A DNA stretch of 64,000 bases. It comes from Alphaproteobacteria bacterium. GTDB taxonomy: Bacteria; Pseudomonadota; Alphaproteobacteria; Caedimonadales; UBA1908. The position numbers and the translations under genes are program-made. Each line of letters opens with the position of its first letter. The stretch's first letter is position 1. Below, piece after piece: positions 35,380-45,058 of the stretch. Where the stretch lies: the NCBI GenBank assembly GCA_021298595.1, contig JAJTHL010000019.1:39734-103733 (forward strand). The letters are read 5' to 3'. The notes under the pieces were generated by a model. It saw only the letters and a list, made by a program, of their open reading frames with translations, ran no database searches and was not told the DNA's origin.

Positions 35380-37068
35380 ATGATAAATAAGATAAACCAT
35401 TTCTTAAGTGCTTGTTTTTACCCGACGCCTCCCCTGGCGTGGGGGCTTGTGGGTGGGTTTGCTCTTCTTGTCGGGCTCAGTGGATGGCTTGTCTACGCTT
35501 TGGGTGGTACGCAGTGTGCGTACGTCCATCTTTTTTACTTTCCTATTGTTTTGGCAGGTATGTGTTTTGGCCCCAGGGGGGGCTTTGCGGCAGGACTAGC
35601 TTCAGCCCTTATTGCGGGCCCTCTTATGCCTCTGGACGTCGCCTCCATGACCACACAGCCCCTTGCATCCTGGGTGACCCGTGGTTTTTTCTTTACGGCC
35701 ATCGGCACACTCTCGGGAGTTGGCTCTTCTATTTTGAAGAGCTTTCTTGAAACACAAAAAAGGAATTTGCTTCTGGATCCTGTTACTCAGGTTTGGAATA
35801 TTCGGGGTCTAAAGGAACAGGTTGCAAAAAAGCGTCATCATCGCACTCCTTATGTCGTTGTTCTTGTGGAAGTAAAACAACTTCTGCAAATCGACAGCGC
35901 CATGGGACCCGATGCGACGCAAAAATTCCTTAAGCAGATCTCTGAACGCCTACGTTCTATCACTGCAGACGCGGCGACCATCGGCCACCTTGAAACAGGA
36001 GGGTTCGTCTTGTTGTGCGAAAGTCTTGATAGCGCCCACCGCCTTATTGAAATTTGTCGTACCTTTTTGGGCGATTCTTTTACCGTTGAAAATGTCCCCT
36101 TGTTTGCAGAGTTTCATTATGGCCTTGCCCAGGCTGAAAGCACAAGTGAACCATTGTCCACGACCATTCGTAAGGCTAAAATCGCAACAAACCGGGCCCT
36201 TGAACTCAAACGTGATCATGCCGCTTTTAAAGAAGAAGATGATAAAAAACTTCAACGAAGTATTTTCATTACACATGCCCTGAAGCAGGCCCTTGATCAG
36301 TCCGAACTGCGCCTTTACTACCAACCACAAGTCTGCCTGAATACTGGAAAAATCCTGAGTGTTGAAGCCCTTGTGCGGTGGCCACACCTTGAATACGGCA
36401 TGATTCCGCCTTCGGAATTCGTGCCCGTCATTGAAACAACGCTTCTCATTAATCCTTTTACCAAATGGCTGTTGCGTCATGCTTTGGCGCAACTTGCCGA
36501 GTGGCACGCCCTGGACATTCATGTCAGCATGAGCCTGAACTTCTCCATGGCGAATTTTCAAGACCCCTCCCTTATCGAGGAAATTTATACCCTGGTGGGC
36601 GAATACTCCTTGAACCCCAAATATGTCGAAATTGAAGTCACAGAAACGGCCGTTGCCACCAACATAAAAGCCGTCCGAGACGTCCTTCTGGCTCTTCGGG
36701 AAAAAGGATACCGCATTGCAGTGGATGATTTTGGCACGGGGCAGTCTTCCATGAATTATCTTTTTGAACTACCCTTTGATTCCCTGAAAATCGATCAGAT
36801 CTTTGTGCGCGCCATGGCTGAAAACTCAGCCGCCGAGGCGATCGTGAGAAGCGCCCTTCTGCTTGCCAAAGAACTCAACCTTCAATCTGTGGCTGAGGGC
36901 ATTGAAAACCCAGAAGAGTTAAAACTTCTTAAAGCCATGGGATGCGAAATCGGCCAAGGGTATTATTTCGCGCGTCCCATGCCAGCAGAGCTCACAACCC
37001 AGTGGCTCAAGGCTCACACTTACGTCAAACTGGACGCGCCCACTACCCTTTATACCCACAAAGCGTGA
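35380..37068 (+). CDS. Membrane EAL phosphodiesterase with degenerate GGDEF domain
   Basis: 562 residues. Three to four membrane segments (about 18-115) are followed by a GGDEF-like domain (about 125-280) whose signature is HLETGGFVLL, so it lacks the catalytic GG[DE]EF and should not make c-di-GMP. The EAL domain (about 300-550) keeps VEALVRW (Glu329), the EVTETA, VDDFGTGQSS, LKIDQIF and EGIENPEE motifs needed for c-di-GMP hydrolysis. It probably lowers c-di-GMP in answer to a membrane or GTP signal sensed by the dead domain. No other c-di-GMP gene is in the window. Confidence 0.92.
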   Translation: MINKINHFLSACFYPTPPLAWGLVGGFALLVGLSGWLVYALGGTQCAYVHLFYFPIVLAGMCFGPRGGFAAGLASALIAGPLMPLDVASMTTQPLASWVTRGFFFTAIGTLSGVGSSILKSFLETQKRNLLLDPVTQVWNIRGLKEQVAKKRHHRTPYVVVLVEVKQLLQIDSAMGPDATQKFLKQISERLRSITADAATIGHLETGGFVLLCESLDSAHRLIEICRTFLGDSFTVENVPLFAEFHYGLAQAESTSEPLSTTIRKAKIATNRALELKRDHAAFKEEDDKKLQRSIFITHALKQALDQSELRLYYQPQVCLNTGKILSVEALVRWPHLEYGMIPPSEFVPVIETTLLINPFTKWLLRHALAQLAEWHALDIHVSMSLNFSMANFQDPSLIEEIYTLVGEYSLNPKYVEIEVTETAVATNIKAVRDVLLALREKGYRIAVDDFGTGQSSMNYLFELPFDSLKIDQIFVRAMAENSAAEAIVRSALLLAKELNLQSVAEGIENPEELKLLKAMGCEIGQGYYFARPMPAELTTQWLKAHTYVKLDAPTTLYTHKA

Positions 37069-37111
37069 TGGACCCTACCCCTCGCGTCCATAAGAAACCC
37101 AAGCACCCATG

Positions 37112-38317
37112 CTACAAAAACGACCGACCCATGGCGTCTTTAACGTGCTGCAAACACTCCGTCTGAGACGCTTTAAAATTCCCTTCGATCCACCACCGAC
37201 GACACGTCTTAAGGTATGCGCCAACGGTTTTTCCTTCAAGGCCGAGGGCAAGCAGATCCTTGCCCGTTAACGGAAATGACGGAATCTCTTGCCCTGACAA
37301 CCTAAGAAAGATTGCTTCTTGATTACTGAGATCCTTGTCATCTTCTTTTTCAAGGGCACTTTTGATCAAAAGCCAATCCCGGGCCGTCTGCACGCCCGCT
37401 TCATAAACAATGACCCGCACATCTTTTTCGGTGCTTAGGTATTTATCCAAAATGTCTATCTGTTTTGTCAGGGACCTTGGAAGGGTCAAAAAATCTAGCG
37501 CCTTTCTATTTCCCCAAAAAAAGGTCGCAAGGCGGCGCGCGAGCGGGGTGTCTGTGTCCGTTTCTTGACGCCCCACCTTTTGCCATAAGGAAAGGGGCGG
37601 ATCGTGGGAAAAAAGGGTTTGAAAAAGCCCCATCGCTGCCATTTCTGCTAAGACTTTGTGCAGCTTCTCTTCATCATGAAAGTTTAAAATCTGGAGAAAT
37701 TCCTGGGTAATCCGCTCTTTGGAGAGATTTTTTAACAGACGCTGCGCGTGCGTGCATGCGTCTTTTGCCTTTGCTTCGAGGTCCCCCTTTTGAAAGCGCA
37801 GCACAAAGCGGAAATAGCGCAAGATGCGCAGGGCGTCTTCGGTGAGGCGCGTGATAGGATCGCCAATAAAGCGCACGGTCCCTTGCGCCAAGTCCGCGCG
37901 TCCCTGAAAGTAATCATAAAGGACGCCCGTGTGGTCGAGAAAAAGGGCGTTCATGGTGAAATCGCGCCTCGCTGCGTCCACTTGCCAGTCCTTGGTGAAG
38001 GCAACGGTCGCGTGCCGACCGTCGGTCGTAACGTCAGCACGAAGGGTCGTCATTTCAAAGCGGTCGGGGGGTAAAAAGACACTGATGGTCCCGTGGGACA
38101 GGCCCGTGGCCACCGGTTTTAAGCCCGCCTTCTCCATGAAGGAGATGACATCTTCTGGCAGATAAGTCGTTGCCAGATCAAAATCATTTGTTTCCATACC
38201 AAGAAGCGCGTCGCGCACGCATCCACCCACAAAGCGCACTTGGGCGGGATCAGGAAAAGCCGCAAGGACGCGCGTTACGCTTGCGCGCGCGCGCCAATGC
38301 GGGACAAGAATCGTCAA
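37112..38317 (-). CDS. cca: CCA tRNA nucleotidyltransferase
   Basis: 401 residues with a TTG start at 38317, supported by AAGGGG upstream and by homology at the N-terminus. The head carries RFVGGCVRDALLG and NDFDLATTY (catalytic carboxylates), then DFTMNALFLD and EDALRILRYFRFVLRF. The C-terminal part is a helical body ending EGNFKASQTECLQHV. It adds or repairs the 3' CCA of tRNAs; the one tRNA in the window already encodes CCA. It sits four bases after the lipoprotein gene upstream. Confidence 0.95.
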   Translation of the reverse strand: MTILVPHWRARASVTRVLAAFPDPAQVRFVGGCVRDALLGMETNDFDLATTYLPEDVISFMEKAGLKPVATGLSHGTISVFLPPDRFEMTTLRADVTTDGRHATVAFTKDWQVDAARRDFTMNALFLDHTGVLYDYFQGRADLAQGTVRFIGDPITRLTEDALRILRYFRFVLRFQKGDLEAKAKDACTHAQRLLKNLSKERITQEFLQILNFHDEEKLHKVLAEMAAMGLFQTLFSHDPPLSLWQKVGRQETDTDTPLARRLATFFWGNRKALDFLTLPRSLTKQIDILDKYLSTEKDVRVIVYEAGVQTARDWLLIKSALEKEDDKDLSNQEAIFLRLSGQEIPSFPLTGKDLLALGLEGKTVGAYLKTCRRWWIEGNFKASQTECLQHVKDAMGRSFL

Positions 38318-38321
38318 GGCG

Positions 38322-38888
38322 TTACAGCCCCTTCACCACGATATCCCCTAAATTCTCAGTCAAAGCACTGCGGGTGCGTTCATCAAGATCCGCCACAAGG
38401 CCCTTGATAAAGGTCTCCACCTTCGTTTGCCTTTCGTTTAAGGTGAGGCCCTCTGGCAGGGAAAGCTCGCGCGCGGCGTTCACCACACCCGTGCGCACAA
38501 TCTCGCCGCCTTCTTCCCTAAACTCAACCCGCAAGGTCACAGACGCGCGCATTTTGGATTCTTGATCCTTGGTAAAAAAGCCTTTAACCCCTTGAGTCGC
38601 CTTTTCAAGGGACTGTGTTTTAAACGACACATCATCGATGGTCACATAAAGATTGCCCTTTTGGCCCTTGGCAACAAAGACGTTCTTGGCCCAGGTGTCG
38701 ACGGACTTGGCAAGGGTGTTCACAAGATCCGTTTGCTGGTCATCATACCCCACAAAAGGATTCACCACTTCCACGTGGGCAACCGTCAGGGGAAGCGCGT
38801 TTCCTTTAAAGGGCTCAACCGCTTCGGGCGGTGCGTCACTGGCACATCCTGCAAGCAGCAACATCATGAGTAGACTAACTTTTTTCAT
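38322..38888 (-). CDS. Lipoprotein of unknown function
   Basis: 188 residues with AAAGGAG before the ATG. A lipobox LLAGC at about residue 15 marks it as a lipoprotein. The rest is a soluble domain with FVAKGQKGNLYVTIDDVSF and MRASVTLRVEF as beta strands, seen as a conserved hypothetical in alphaproteobacteria. It is co-transcribed with cca. No function is known to me; envelope assembly is possible. Confidence 0.75.
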   Translation of the reverse strand: MKKVSLLMMLLLAGCASDAPPEAVEPFKGNALPLTVAHVEVVNPFVGYDDQQTDLVNTLAKSVDTWAKNVFVAKGQKGNLYVTIDDVSFKTQSLEKATQGVKGFFTKDQESKMRASVTLRVEFREEGGEIVRTGVVNAARELSLPEGLTLNERQTKVETFIKGLVADLDERTRSALTENLGDIVVKGL

Positions 38889-38991
38889 CGTAACACTCCT
38901 TTACGGCATAAGAGATCATCCCAAAGACTAGGCCGCTTTTCAAGAAAACACAAGAACGGCGGCGCTCCCATCCTTTAAGGAATCGTTAAAC

Positions 38992-39020
38992 TTGACTTAA
39001 TTGGTCGGAATAGTTACACT
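38992..39020 (+). promoter_or_regulatory. Probable iscR promoter with overlapping dyad
   Basis: TTGACT (38992-38997) and TACACT (39015-39020) are 17 bases apart, a good sigma-70 promoter. TTGAC and GTCGGAA around the -35 box form a partial dyad similar to type 1 IscR sites, so self-repression by [2Fe-2S]-IscR is likely. The dyad role is inference. Confidence 0.6.
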
Positions 39021-39060
39021 TTCAGTCGTATGATAACTTCTTTCCAAGGGGCGCACCTCC

Positions 39061-39498
39061 ATGAAACTCGGTGTCAAAGGTCGATATGCCGTCACTGCCA
39101 TGCTGGACCTGTGCGCCCAGCAGGAAGGGATCGCGGTCAGCTTGATGGACATCGCCACAAGGCAATCCCTGCCCCTTTCATACCTTGAGCAGCTTTTTGT
39201 GAAGCTACGCAAGGCAGGCCTTGTGGAAAGTGTGAGGGGCGCCCATGGCGGTTATCGCCTGGCTCAAAGTCGTGCGTCTATTCGCCTTGAAGACATCGTC
39301 CTTGCCGTTGACGAAGAGATGACCTTTACGGCGTGCTCTTCTCGCAAGGGGTGCCATACGCCGTCTGTGCGCTGCCTCACCCATGATTTATGGGAAGGCC
39401 TTGACCGCCATGTGCGTTCTTACCTAAGTGCCATTACCCTCGAAGACGCCCTTCGTGGCAACGTGGCCCTGCCCGTATCCAAGGGGCCCAGACCATGA
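39061..39498 (+). CDS. iscR: Iron-sulfur cluster regulator IscR (Rrf2 family)
   Basis: 145 residues. The winged helix (KGRYAVTAMLDLCAQ, LPLSYLEQLFVKLRKAGL, VRGAHGGYRLA) is typical. The cluster ligands are Cys92, Cys98, Cys105 and His108 in CSSRKGCHTPSVRCLTH; the last spacing is one residue longer than in E. coli IscR. It senses cluster supply and should control the isc operon that follows with an ATGA overlap. Confidence 0.95.
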   Translation: MKLGVKGRYAVTAMLDLCAQQEGIAVSLMDIATRQSLPLSYLEQLFVKLRKAGLVESVRGAHGGYRLAQSRASIRLEDIVLAVDEEMTFTACSSRKGCHTPSVRCLTHDLWEGLDRHVRSYLSAITLEDALRGNVALPVSKGPRP

Positions 39499-40619
39499 CC
39501 ACGAACCTTGCGACGTACCTTGATTATAACGCAAGCGCCCCTTTGCGGATCGCGGCCAAAGACGCCCTTCTTGAGGCACTTTCTTTCACAGGTAACCCTT
39601 CGTCGATCCACAGCTGGGGACGGGAACAACGCGCCCGCCTAGACAAAGCGCGCGCGCGCATCAAAACGGCCCTCGGCACCAAAAGTGCCCATGTGATTTT
39701 CACAAGTGGCGGCACGGAGGCCAACAACCTTGCCCTTCGCGGCCCTTCTTGCGGTGCTATTTTTGTAGGCGCAACCTCCCACGCGTCCACCTTGATGGTG
39801 CCGGGCACGGCGCCGATCCCTGTTGACGGCAACGGCCTTTTAGACTTGGGCGCCCTGGGATCTCTTTTAACCCAAGCTCCTCAGGACCATCCTTGTCTTG
39901 TCAGTGTATCCCTTGCCAATCACGAAACGGGCGTGTTGCAGCCCTTTGACGCCCTCACCCAAATCGCCAAATCTCACGGCGCCCTCGTCCACTGTGACGC
40001 AAGTCAGGCCGTTGGACGCACGCCGGTCTCTTTTGACGACCTCGGGGTTGATCTGATGACGGTATCGTCCCCCAAGGTAGGCGGCCCGCCCGGTGTTGGC
40101 GCCCTGTTGACAGCGCGCAGCCTGCGACTTGAACCTCTTTTATGGGGGGGCGGCCAAGAGTTTTCATGGCGCTCTGGCACCCAGAACACCCCAGGCATTT
40201 GGGCCTTTACCGCCGCCCTTGAAGCGTGCCTTCAAGATGACTGGACAGGCGCCGAACGCGCACGTGACGCTCTAGAGGCACGGTTAATAAACCTTGGCGC
40301 TGAAAGTTATGGTAAAGACACGCCGCGCCTTCCCAACACCTTGTGTGTACGCATGCCAGGCGTACGCGCCGAAGACCAGGTCATGGCCTTTGATGTGGAA
40401 GGGTTTGGTGTGAGTGCGGGGGCTGCCTGCTCGTCCGGCAAAGTCACTGCCTCCAGTGTTCTTATGGCCATGGGACACACAAACGGCGCCAAAGAATCCT
40501 TGCGCCTCAGCCTTGGCCCCACCCCTGACCTTCAGGCCCTTGATGCCTTTTATCATGCGTGGCAGCGCCTTTTTGATCGCGCCCGTTCACACGCCTCACA
40601 CGGAAAGGACTTTCTATGA
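39495..40619 (+). CDS. Cysteine desulfurase, divergent NifS-like copy
   Basis: 374 residues. Fold type I PLP enzyme with [32 protein letters not shown] Lys194 in [13 protein letters not shown] and the sulfur-carrying Cys312 in [10 protein letters not shown]. In the Lys motif, His is Pro and the GPKG that follows is GPPG, both unlike IscS. It precedes the true IscS by four overlapping bases; this pair is also known in Rickettsia. It should supply sulfur, but whether to the same partner is not known. Confidence 0.9.
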   Translation: MTTNLATYLDYNASAPLRIAAKDALLEALSFTGNPSSIHSWGREQRARLDKARARIKTALGTKSAHVIFTSGGTEANNLALRGPSCGAIFVGATSHASTLMVPGTAPIPVDGNGLLDLGALGSLLTQAPQDHPCLVSVSLANHETGVLQPFDALTQIAKSHGALVHCDASQAVGRTPVSFDDLGVDLMTVSSPKVGGPPGVGALLTARSLRLEPLLWGGGQEFSWRSGTQNTPGIWAFTAALEACLQDDWTGAERARDALEARLINLGAESYGKDTPRLPNTLCVRMPGVRAEDQVMAFDVEGFGVSAGAACSSGKVTASSVLMAMGHTNGAKESLRLSLGPTPDLQALDAFYHAWQRLFDRARSHASHGKDFL

Positions 40620-41863
40620 CACAGACGACTAGCCCCCTTAAGACTGCACACCCCGAGATTATTTATCTCGACTACCAAGCCACAACGCCGTGCGATCCTC
40701 GGGTGATCGACACCATGATGCCCTATTTGCAAGGCGAGTTTGGCAACCCTCACTCCTCCACCCATGTGTACGGCTGGAAGGGGCTTGAGGCCGTGGAAAT
40801 CGCCCGTCATCAAGTGGCTGCGGCCATTGGCGCCAACGCGAAGGAAGTGATTTTCACGAGCGGCGCCACCGAGGCCAACAATATGGCCCTTAAAGGCGTC
40901 CTTGGATTTTACAAGGATGTGGGCAAAACCCATATCATCACCACCATGACCGAGCATAAGTGTATTTTGAACAGCTGCCGCCGTCTTGAGCGGGAAGGCT
41001 TTCAAGTAACATATCTGCCCGTTGAACAAAACGGTCTTGTGAATCTTAAAACCTTAGAAGAAGCCTTTACGCCCCAAACGGGCTTGGTCAGCGTCATGGC
41101 GGTGAACAATGAAATTGGCGTGATTCAGCCCCTTAAGGAAATCGGGGCGCTGTGTCGTCAAAAGGGTGTTTTCTTTCATACAGACGCAGCCCAAGCCCTT
41201 GGCAAAATCTCCTTGGACGTAGAGGCCATGAACATTGATCTCATGAGCCTTTCCTCCCACAAGATTTACGGGCCCAAAGGCGTTGGTGCCTTGTATGTCA
41301 GGCGCAAGCCTCGCGTGCGTCTTCTTCCCTTGATGGATGGCGGCGGTCAAGAGCGCGGCATGCGCTCTGGCACTCTGGCGCCTTTCTTGTGCGCAGGCTT
41401 TGGGAAGGCGTGCGAGATTGCTGTGGCTGAACGCGAAGAGGAAACAGCGCGCCTCGTGGGCCTTCGGGACCGTTTTTACACGTATCTCAAAAAGCACGTG
41501 GCCGATATGGTTTTGAACGGCGATTTTGAGGCCCGGGTACCTGGCAACCTAAACCTCAGCTTTGCTTACGTGGAAGGCGAAGGCCTGATGATGGGCCTTA
41601 AGGATCTCGCGCTTTCCTCGGGATCAGCATGCACGTCTGATTCTCTCGAGCCCTCTTACGTTTTGCGGGCCCTTGGGGTGGACGAGGGATTGATTCATAC
41701 CTCGCTTCGTATCGGATTTGGACGTTATACCACTGAAAAAGAGGTTGATTACGCCGCCAAACGCATCGCCCAAACCGTGAATAAACTTCGTGAAATGAGC
41801 CCTCTTTGGGAAATGGTTCAAGAAGGCATTGATTTAAATTCTATTCGGTGGGACGCCCACTAA
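40616..41863 (+). CDS. iscS: Cysteine desulfurase IscS
   Basis: 415 residues. Canonical motifs: [55 protein letters not shown] Lys216 in [18 protein letters not shown], and Cys339 in [17 protein letters not shown]. It takes sulfur from cysteine for IscU. Ribosome binding site GGAAAGGA. Follows the NifS-like copy in the operon. Confidence 0.97.
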   Translation: MTQTTSPLKTAHPEIIYLDYQATTPCDPRVIDTMMPYLQGEFGNPHSSTHVYGWKGLEAVEIARHQVAAAIGANAKEVIFTSGATEANNMALKGVLGFYKDVGKTHIITTMTEHKCILNSCRRLEREGFQVTYLPVEQNGLVNLKTLEEAFTPQTGLVSVMAVNNEIGVIQPLKEIGALCRQKGVFFHTDAAQALGKISLDVEAMNIDLMSLSSHKIYGPKGVGALYVRRKPRVRLLPLMDGGGQERGMRSGTLAPFLCAGFGKACEIAVAEREEETARLVGLRDRFYTYLKKHVADMVLNGDFEARVPGNLNLSFAYVEGEGLMMGLKDLALSSGSACTSDSLEPSYVLRALGVDEGLIHTSLRIGFGRYTTEKEVDYAAKRIAQTVNKLREMSPLWEMVQEGIDLNSIRWDAH

Positions 41864-41888
41864 CAAGCAGATTAGAAAGGGATAGACA

Positions 41889-42284
41889 ATGGATTACAGT
41901 AAAAAAGTTGTGGATCACTATGAAAATCCCCGCAATGTGGGATCCATGGACAAGACCGATACTCAAGTGGGCACCGGTCTTGTGGGGGCACCCGCGTGCG
42001 GCGACGTCATGAAGCTTCAAATTAAAGTCAGCGACGAAGGTGTCATCGAAGACGTGAAGTTCAAGACCTTTGGGTGCGGCTCTGCCATTGCCTCAAGCTC
42101 CCTTGCCACAGAACTGATTAAAGGAAAAACTTTGGACGAGGCCCTGACCATCAAGAATGTGGACATCGCCTCAAGCCTGGCGCTTCCTCCTGTGAAGCTT
42201 CACTGCTCGGTCTTGGCAGAAGACGCCATTCGCGCGGCCATTAAGGACTACAAAGACAAGCAAGAAGGGTCCCAAGGGGTATAA
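41889..42284 (+). CDS. iscU: Iron-sulfur scaffold protein IscU
   Basis: 131 residues. The three cluster Cys (37, 63, 106) lie at the same numbers as in E. coli IscU, in PACGDVMKL, FGCGSAIASSS and LHCSVLAEDAI; LPPVKLHC is the HscA recognition motif. It assembles [2Fe-2S] clusters with IscS. Confidence 0.97.
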   Translation: MDYSKKVVDHYENPRNVGSMDKTDTQVGTGLVGAPACGDVMKLQIKVSDEGVIEDVKFKTFGCGSAIASSSLATELIKGKTLDEALTIKNVDIASSLALPPVKLHCSVLAEDAIRAAIKDYKDKQEGSQGV

Positions 42285-42285
42285 A

Positions 42286-42630
42286 ATGGCTCTTTCTTCC
42301 AAAGCCCTTTTTACTTTGACGGACGCTGCCGCGGCGCGCGTGCAGGTCCTTCTTGAATCGAGGGGCAAACCGTCAGCCGGCATTCGCATAGGCGTGCGCA
42401 CAAAGGGTTGCAGTGGCCTTAGTTACACCCTGGAATTTGTGGACACCCCCATTCCCGGCGATGAAATGGTCGAAAACCAAGGGGTCACCATCTATATTGA
42501 CCCCAAAGCGGTTCTGTTTGTCGTTGGCACCCAAATGGATTATGTTGAAGAAGAGCTGCAATCGGGATTTCTCTTTCGAAATCCCAACGAGAAAGGCAGG
42601 TGTGGCTGTGGAGAATCTTTCCATGTCTAG
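42286..42630 (+). CDS. iscA: A-type iron-sulfur carrier IscA
   Basis: 114 residues. Starts two bases after the iscU stop with AGGGG upstream. The cysteines are in GCSGLSYTLEF and the C-terminal GRCGCGESF, as in A-type carriers that receive clusters from IscU and pass them on. Its end overlaps the hscB start. Confidence 0.96.
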   Translation: MALSSKALFTLTDAAAARVQVLLESRGKPSAGIRIGVRTKGCSGLSYTLEFVDTPIPGDEMVENQGVTIYIDPKAVLFVVGTQMDYVEEELQSGFLFRNPNEKGRCGCGESFHV

Positions 42631-43144
42631 GGTAAACCCCTTTGAGCTGTTGGGGCTAGAGCCCTCTTTTTTACTAAAAAACGACATGCTCGAGCGGGCC
42701 CACAAAGACAAACTTCGCCTCACGCACCCTGACCTTTTTGTGACCGATGCCCCCAGCATTCAGGAAAAAGCCCTGATTCTTTCTTGTAACATCACAGATG
42801 CTTATGTGGCGTTGAAGAATCCATCAACGCGCGCCGATATCCTGGCCAAGATGCACGGCCTTGATCCTGAAGATCTTCCCCCCCTGGACCCAGGCTTTTT
42901 ACAAGAGAGCTTTATATGGCAAGAAACCCTTGATGACGCAAATCTCGAAGAGCTTTTGCTTCATCAAAAGACTCTAGCCTCTCAGCTAGAAAGCACTCTT
43001 GTGCGTCTCGAGGATGCTTTTGTCCATTTTAAAAACGACGCCTTGGCACAGGACCTTGGTCAGTATAAAGTGCTGCTACGATTGAAAGACATTTGTTTGA
43101 AACAGCAAGAAAGGAAGCGGTTTCATGCTGCTACAGCTGCTTGA
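42623..43144 (+). CDS. hscB: Co-chaperone HscB
   Basis: 173 residues from the ATG at 42623, chosen because MSRVNPFELLGLEPSF starts the J-domain in frame and GGAG lies upstream; the long reading frame to 42413 is antisense-like overreach into iscA. The J-domain has LRLTHPDLF (HPD). The C-terminal helical part (about 90-165) is the IscU-binding domain (LEELLLHQKTLASQLEST). It stimulates HscA. It overlaps hscA by 20 bases. Confidence 0.93.
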   Translation: MSRVNPFELLGLEPSFLLKNDMLERAHKDKLRLTHPDLFVTDAPSIQEKALILSCNITDAYVALKNPSTRADILAKMHGLDPEDLPPLDPGFLQESFIWQETLDDANLEELLLHQKTLASQLESTLVRLEDAFVHFKNDALAQDLGQYKVLLRLKDICLKQQERKRFHAATAA

Positions 43145-44675
43145 ACCAGGACAAAGTGACCAAGAGATCCTGACAACGAACGAGCCCATCATTGGCATTG
43201 ATCTTGGCACAACCCACAGCCTTGTCGCCTTTTCCCAGAATCAAAAAGTCGAGACTCTGTGCGAAGATATGGGAGACGTGTTCCTGCCCTCAGCCGTTCA
43301 CAGGGTTGAAGCGGTGTCACCCATCGTAGGATACGGCGCCCTTGCCCGCCAAAAAGAAGCCCCTAGCGAAGTGCTATCGTCTTTTAAGAAATTCATGGGC
43401 GATCCCCATCATCCCCACGAAAGCCAGCAAGCGCTCCTTGCCTCCACCCATATTCTGCGCACCCTAAAGGAACGAGCGCAACTTGTTTTAGGACGCCCCA
43501 TTAAAAAAGCCATCGTGACCGTCCCCGCCTATTTCAGCGAAAGTGCCAGAGCTGCCACGAGGCAAGCCGGCCACTTTGCGGGCCTTGAGATTGTACGTCT
43601 TATCAGCGAGCCCACGGCCGCCGCCCTTGCCTACGGCCTTGATAAGCGGGTTGAGGGGCTTTACCTTGTCTATGACCTAGGGGGCGGTACCTTTGATGTG
43701 TCTCTTTTGCGCCTTGAAAAGGAAGTTTTTCAAGTGGTTGCCACGGCCGGCGACACGAATCTTGGAGGCGACACCCTGGACGCGGCCATCCTTGCGCACC
43801 TCCTCAAGGAACGCGTTCAACAAGTGGGTGCCGAGTCCTTAGAAGAAGCCCAAACCAACAGCCTTCTCTATCAGGTGCGCCAACTGCGTGAAGCTCTATC
43901 CCAGGATGCCAGCATTCAAGGCACGTTGACCTTAGAGGGACGTACCTCGACCCATACGCTGTCGCGCCTGACTTTTGAAAATGTGGCCATGCCCTTTGTT
44001 GATCGCACCCTTGCCCTTGTGGACCAGGTTCTACGTGACGCCGATCTTGAGCCCGCCGCCCTTGAGGGGGTGGTCCTTGTGGGCGGCACGACCCGCACGC
44101 CCCTTGTGCGGCGCAAACTTGAGGCCTTTTTGGGCAGCCCAGCCCTGCACGATATCGATCCAGATCATGTGGTCGCGTGGGGCGCGGCCCTTCAAGGTGA
44201 AGGGCTTTCAGGCGTTCAAGGAAGCCCCCTTTTGATGGACGTGCTTGCCCTTTCCCTCGGCCTTGAAACCATGGGAAATGCCGTCGAAATCATTATTCCT
44301 CGCAACAGTCCTTTGCCCATCTCAAGGACCCAGCGTTTTACAACCTTTCAAGATGGTCAAACAGCCATCCTCATCCACGTCCTTCAAGGGGAAAGCCCCC
44401 ATGTGTCGGGATGCCGGTCTTTGACAAAGTTTGAGCTGTCAGGATTTGCGCCGCGCACAGCCGGTGAGGTGCGCCTTGAGGTCACCTTCACCATGGACGC
44501 CGACGGTCTTTTGACAATCCATGCCAAAGACACAGACCAAGGGGTCATGAAGCGCGTCGAGCTTAAGCCAACCCATGGGCTTTCTTTGGATGATATGGCA
44601 GCGCTCCTGTCTGCAGCACAAGAAGCGGCGTCTGTGTCCCATGACGAACGTGCACTGTCCGAGCAAAGTCTTTAA
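43125..44675 (+). CDS. hscA: Fe-S chaperone HscA lacking the C-terminal lid
   Basis: 516 residues; E. coli HscA has 616. The ATPase domain is complete (IGIDLGTTHSLVAF, VTVPAYFSESARAATRQAG, YDLGGGTFDVSLL, VLVGGTTRTPLVRR), and the beta-sheet substrate domain follows (IPRNSPLPISRTQ... up to VELKPTHGLSLDDM). The helical lid that should come next is missing: the gene stops after a single short helix. The next gene, on the other strand, overlaps the stop by four bases, so no lid frame remains. HscA releases clusters from IscU. It may still work on IscU without lid, as a weak binder. Confidence 0.93.
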   Translation: MLLQLLEPGQSDQEILTTNEPIIGIDLGTTHSLVAFSQNQKVETLCEDMGDVFLPSAVHRVEAVSPIVGYGALARQKEAPSEVLSSFKKFMGDPHHPHESQQALLASTHILRTLKERAQLVLGRPIKKAIVTVPAYFSESARAATRQAGHFAGLEIVRLISEPTAAALAYGLDKRVEGLYLVYDLGGGTFDVSLLRLEKEVFQVVATAGDTNLGGDTLDAAILAHLLKERVQQVGAESLEEAQTNSLLYQVRQLREALSQDASIQGTLTLEGRTSTHTLSRLTFENVAMPFVDRTLALVDQVLRDADLEPAALEGVVLVGGTTRTPLVRRKLEAFLGSPALHDIDPDHVVAWGAALQGEGLSGVQGSPLLMDVLALSLGLETMGNAVEIIIPRNSPLPISRTQRFTTFQDGQTAILIHVLQGESPHVSGCRSLTKFELSGFAPRTAGEVRLEVTFTMDADGLLTIHAKDTDQGVMKRVELKPTHGLSLDDMAALLSAAQEAASVSHDERALSEQSL

Positions 44676-45058
44676 GTTCTCTGTAAGGGTTCTTGAACGA
44701 CGGTGCCTTGGTGGTAAACGATACGCCAGTTGCCCTCATCGTCCAGACGCCAAAGGGTGCTTCGCCTTGTGATCCGCGTGTTATTTTGGATCAAGACGTA
44801 GGTTAGCAAATAAAGGCCCTTAGCCAGATTTTGAACTTTAAAGTCTTTTGTGTGCCAGTTTTCTTCATAGGGACCCGCGTACCGCTCTTCCAAAAAACCT
44901 AGAATTTCCTCCCTGGTGTACGCCGTGCCTGACGCAACCACCTCCCAAAAATCTTCGTCCATTTGACGTTCAAAATCTGCGCGGGTCCTGCCCCATTTTT
45001 CACGGTGAAAAATGGGCTCACGCTCCTTCAACGCGTCAAGAACTTCTTCAAGGGTCAT
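44672..45058 (-). CDS. NTF2-like (SnoaL/DUF4440) protein
   Basis: 128 residues. The pattern LEEVLDALKEREPIFHREKW, then EILGFLEERYAGPY, YLLTYVLIQNNTRITRRSTLWRL and WRIVYHQGTVV fits the cone-shaped NTF2-like fold of the DUF4440 family. Many such proteins are enzymes or binders of small molecules. It overlaps hscA by four bases on the opposite strand and follows the phosphatase gene on its own strand (its start codon lies within the stop region of that gene), so the two are probably one transcript. Confidence 0.75.
   Translation of the reverse strand: MTLEEVLDALKEREPIFHREKWGRTRADFERQMDEDFWEVVASGTAYTREEILGFLEERYAGPYEENWHTKDFKVQNLAKGLYLLTYVLIQNNTRITRRSTLWRLDDEGNWRIVYHQGTVVQEPLQRT

Noticed and set aside
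39495..40619. First cysteine desulfurase as a pseudogene
   Set aside because: The frame is complete and both PLP Lys and active Cys remain.
43125..45058. Frameshift that truncates hscA
   Set aside because: No lid-like sequence is found in other frames after 44600, and the opposite-strand NTF2-like gene is coherent there.
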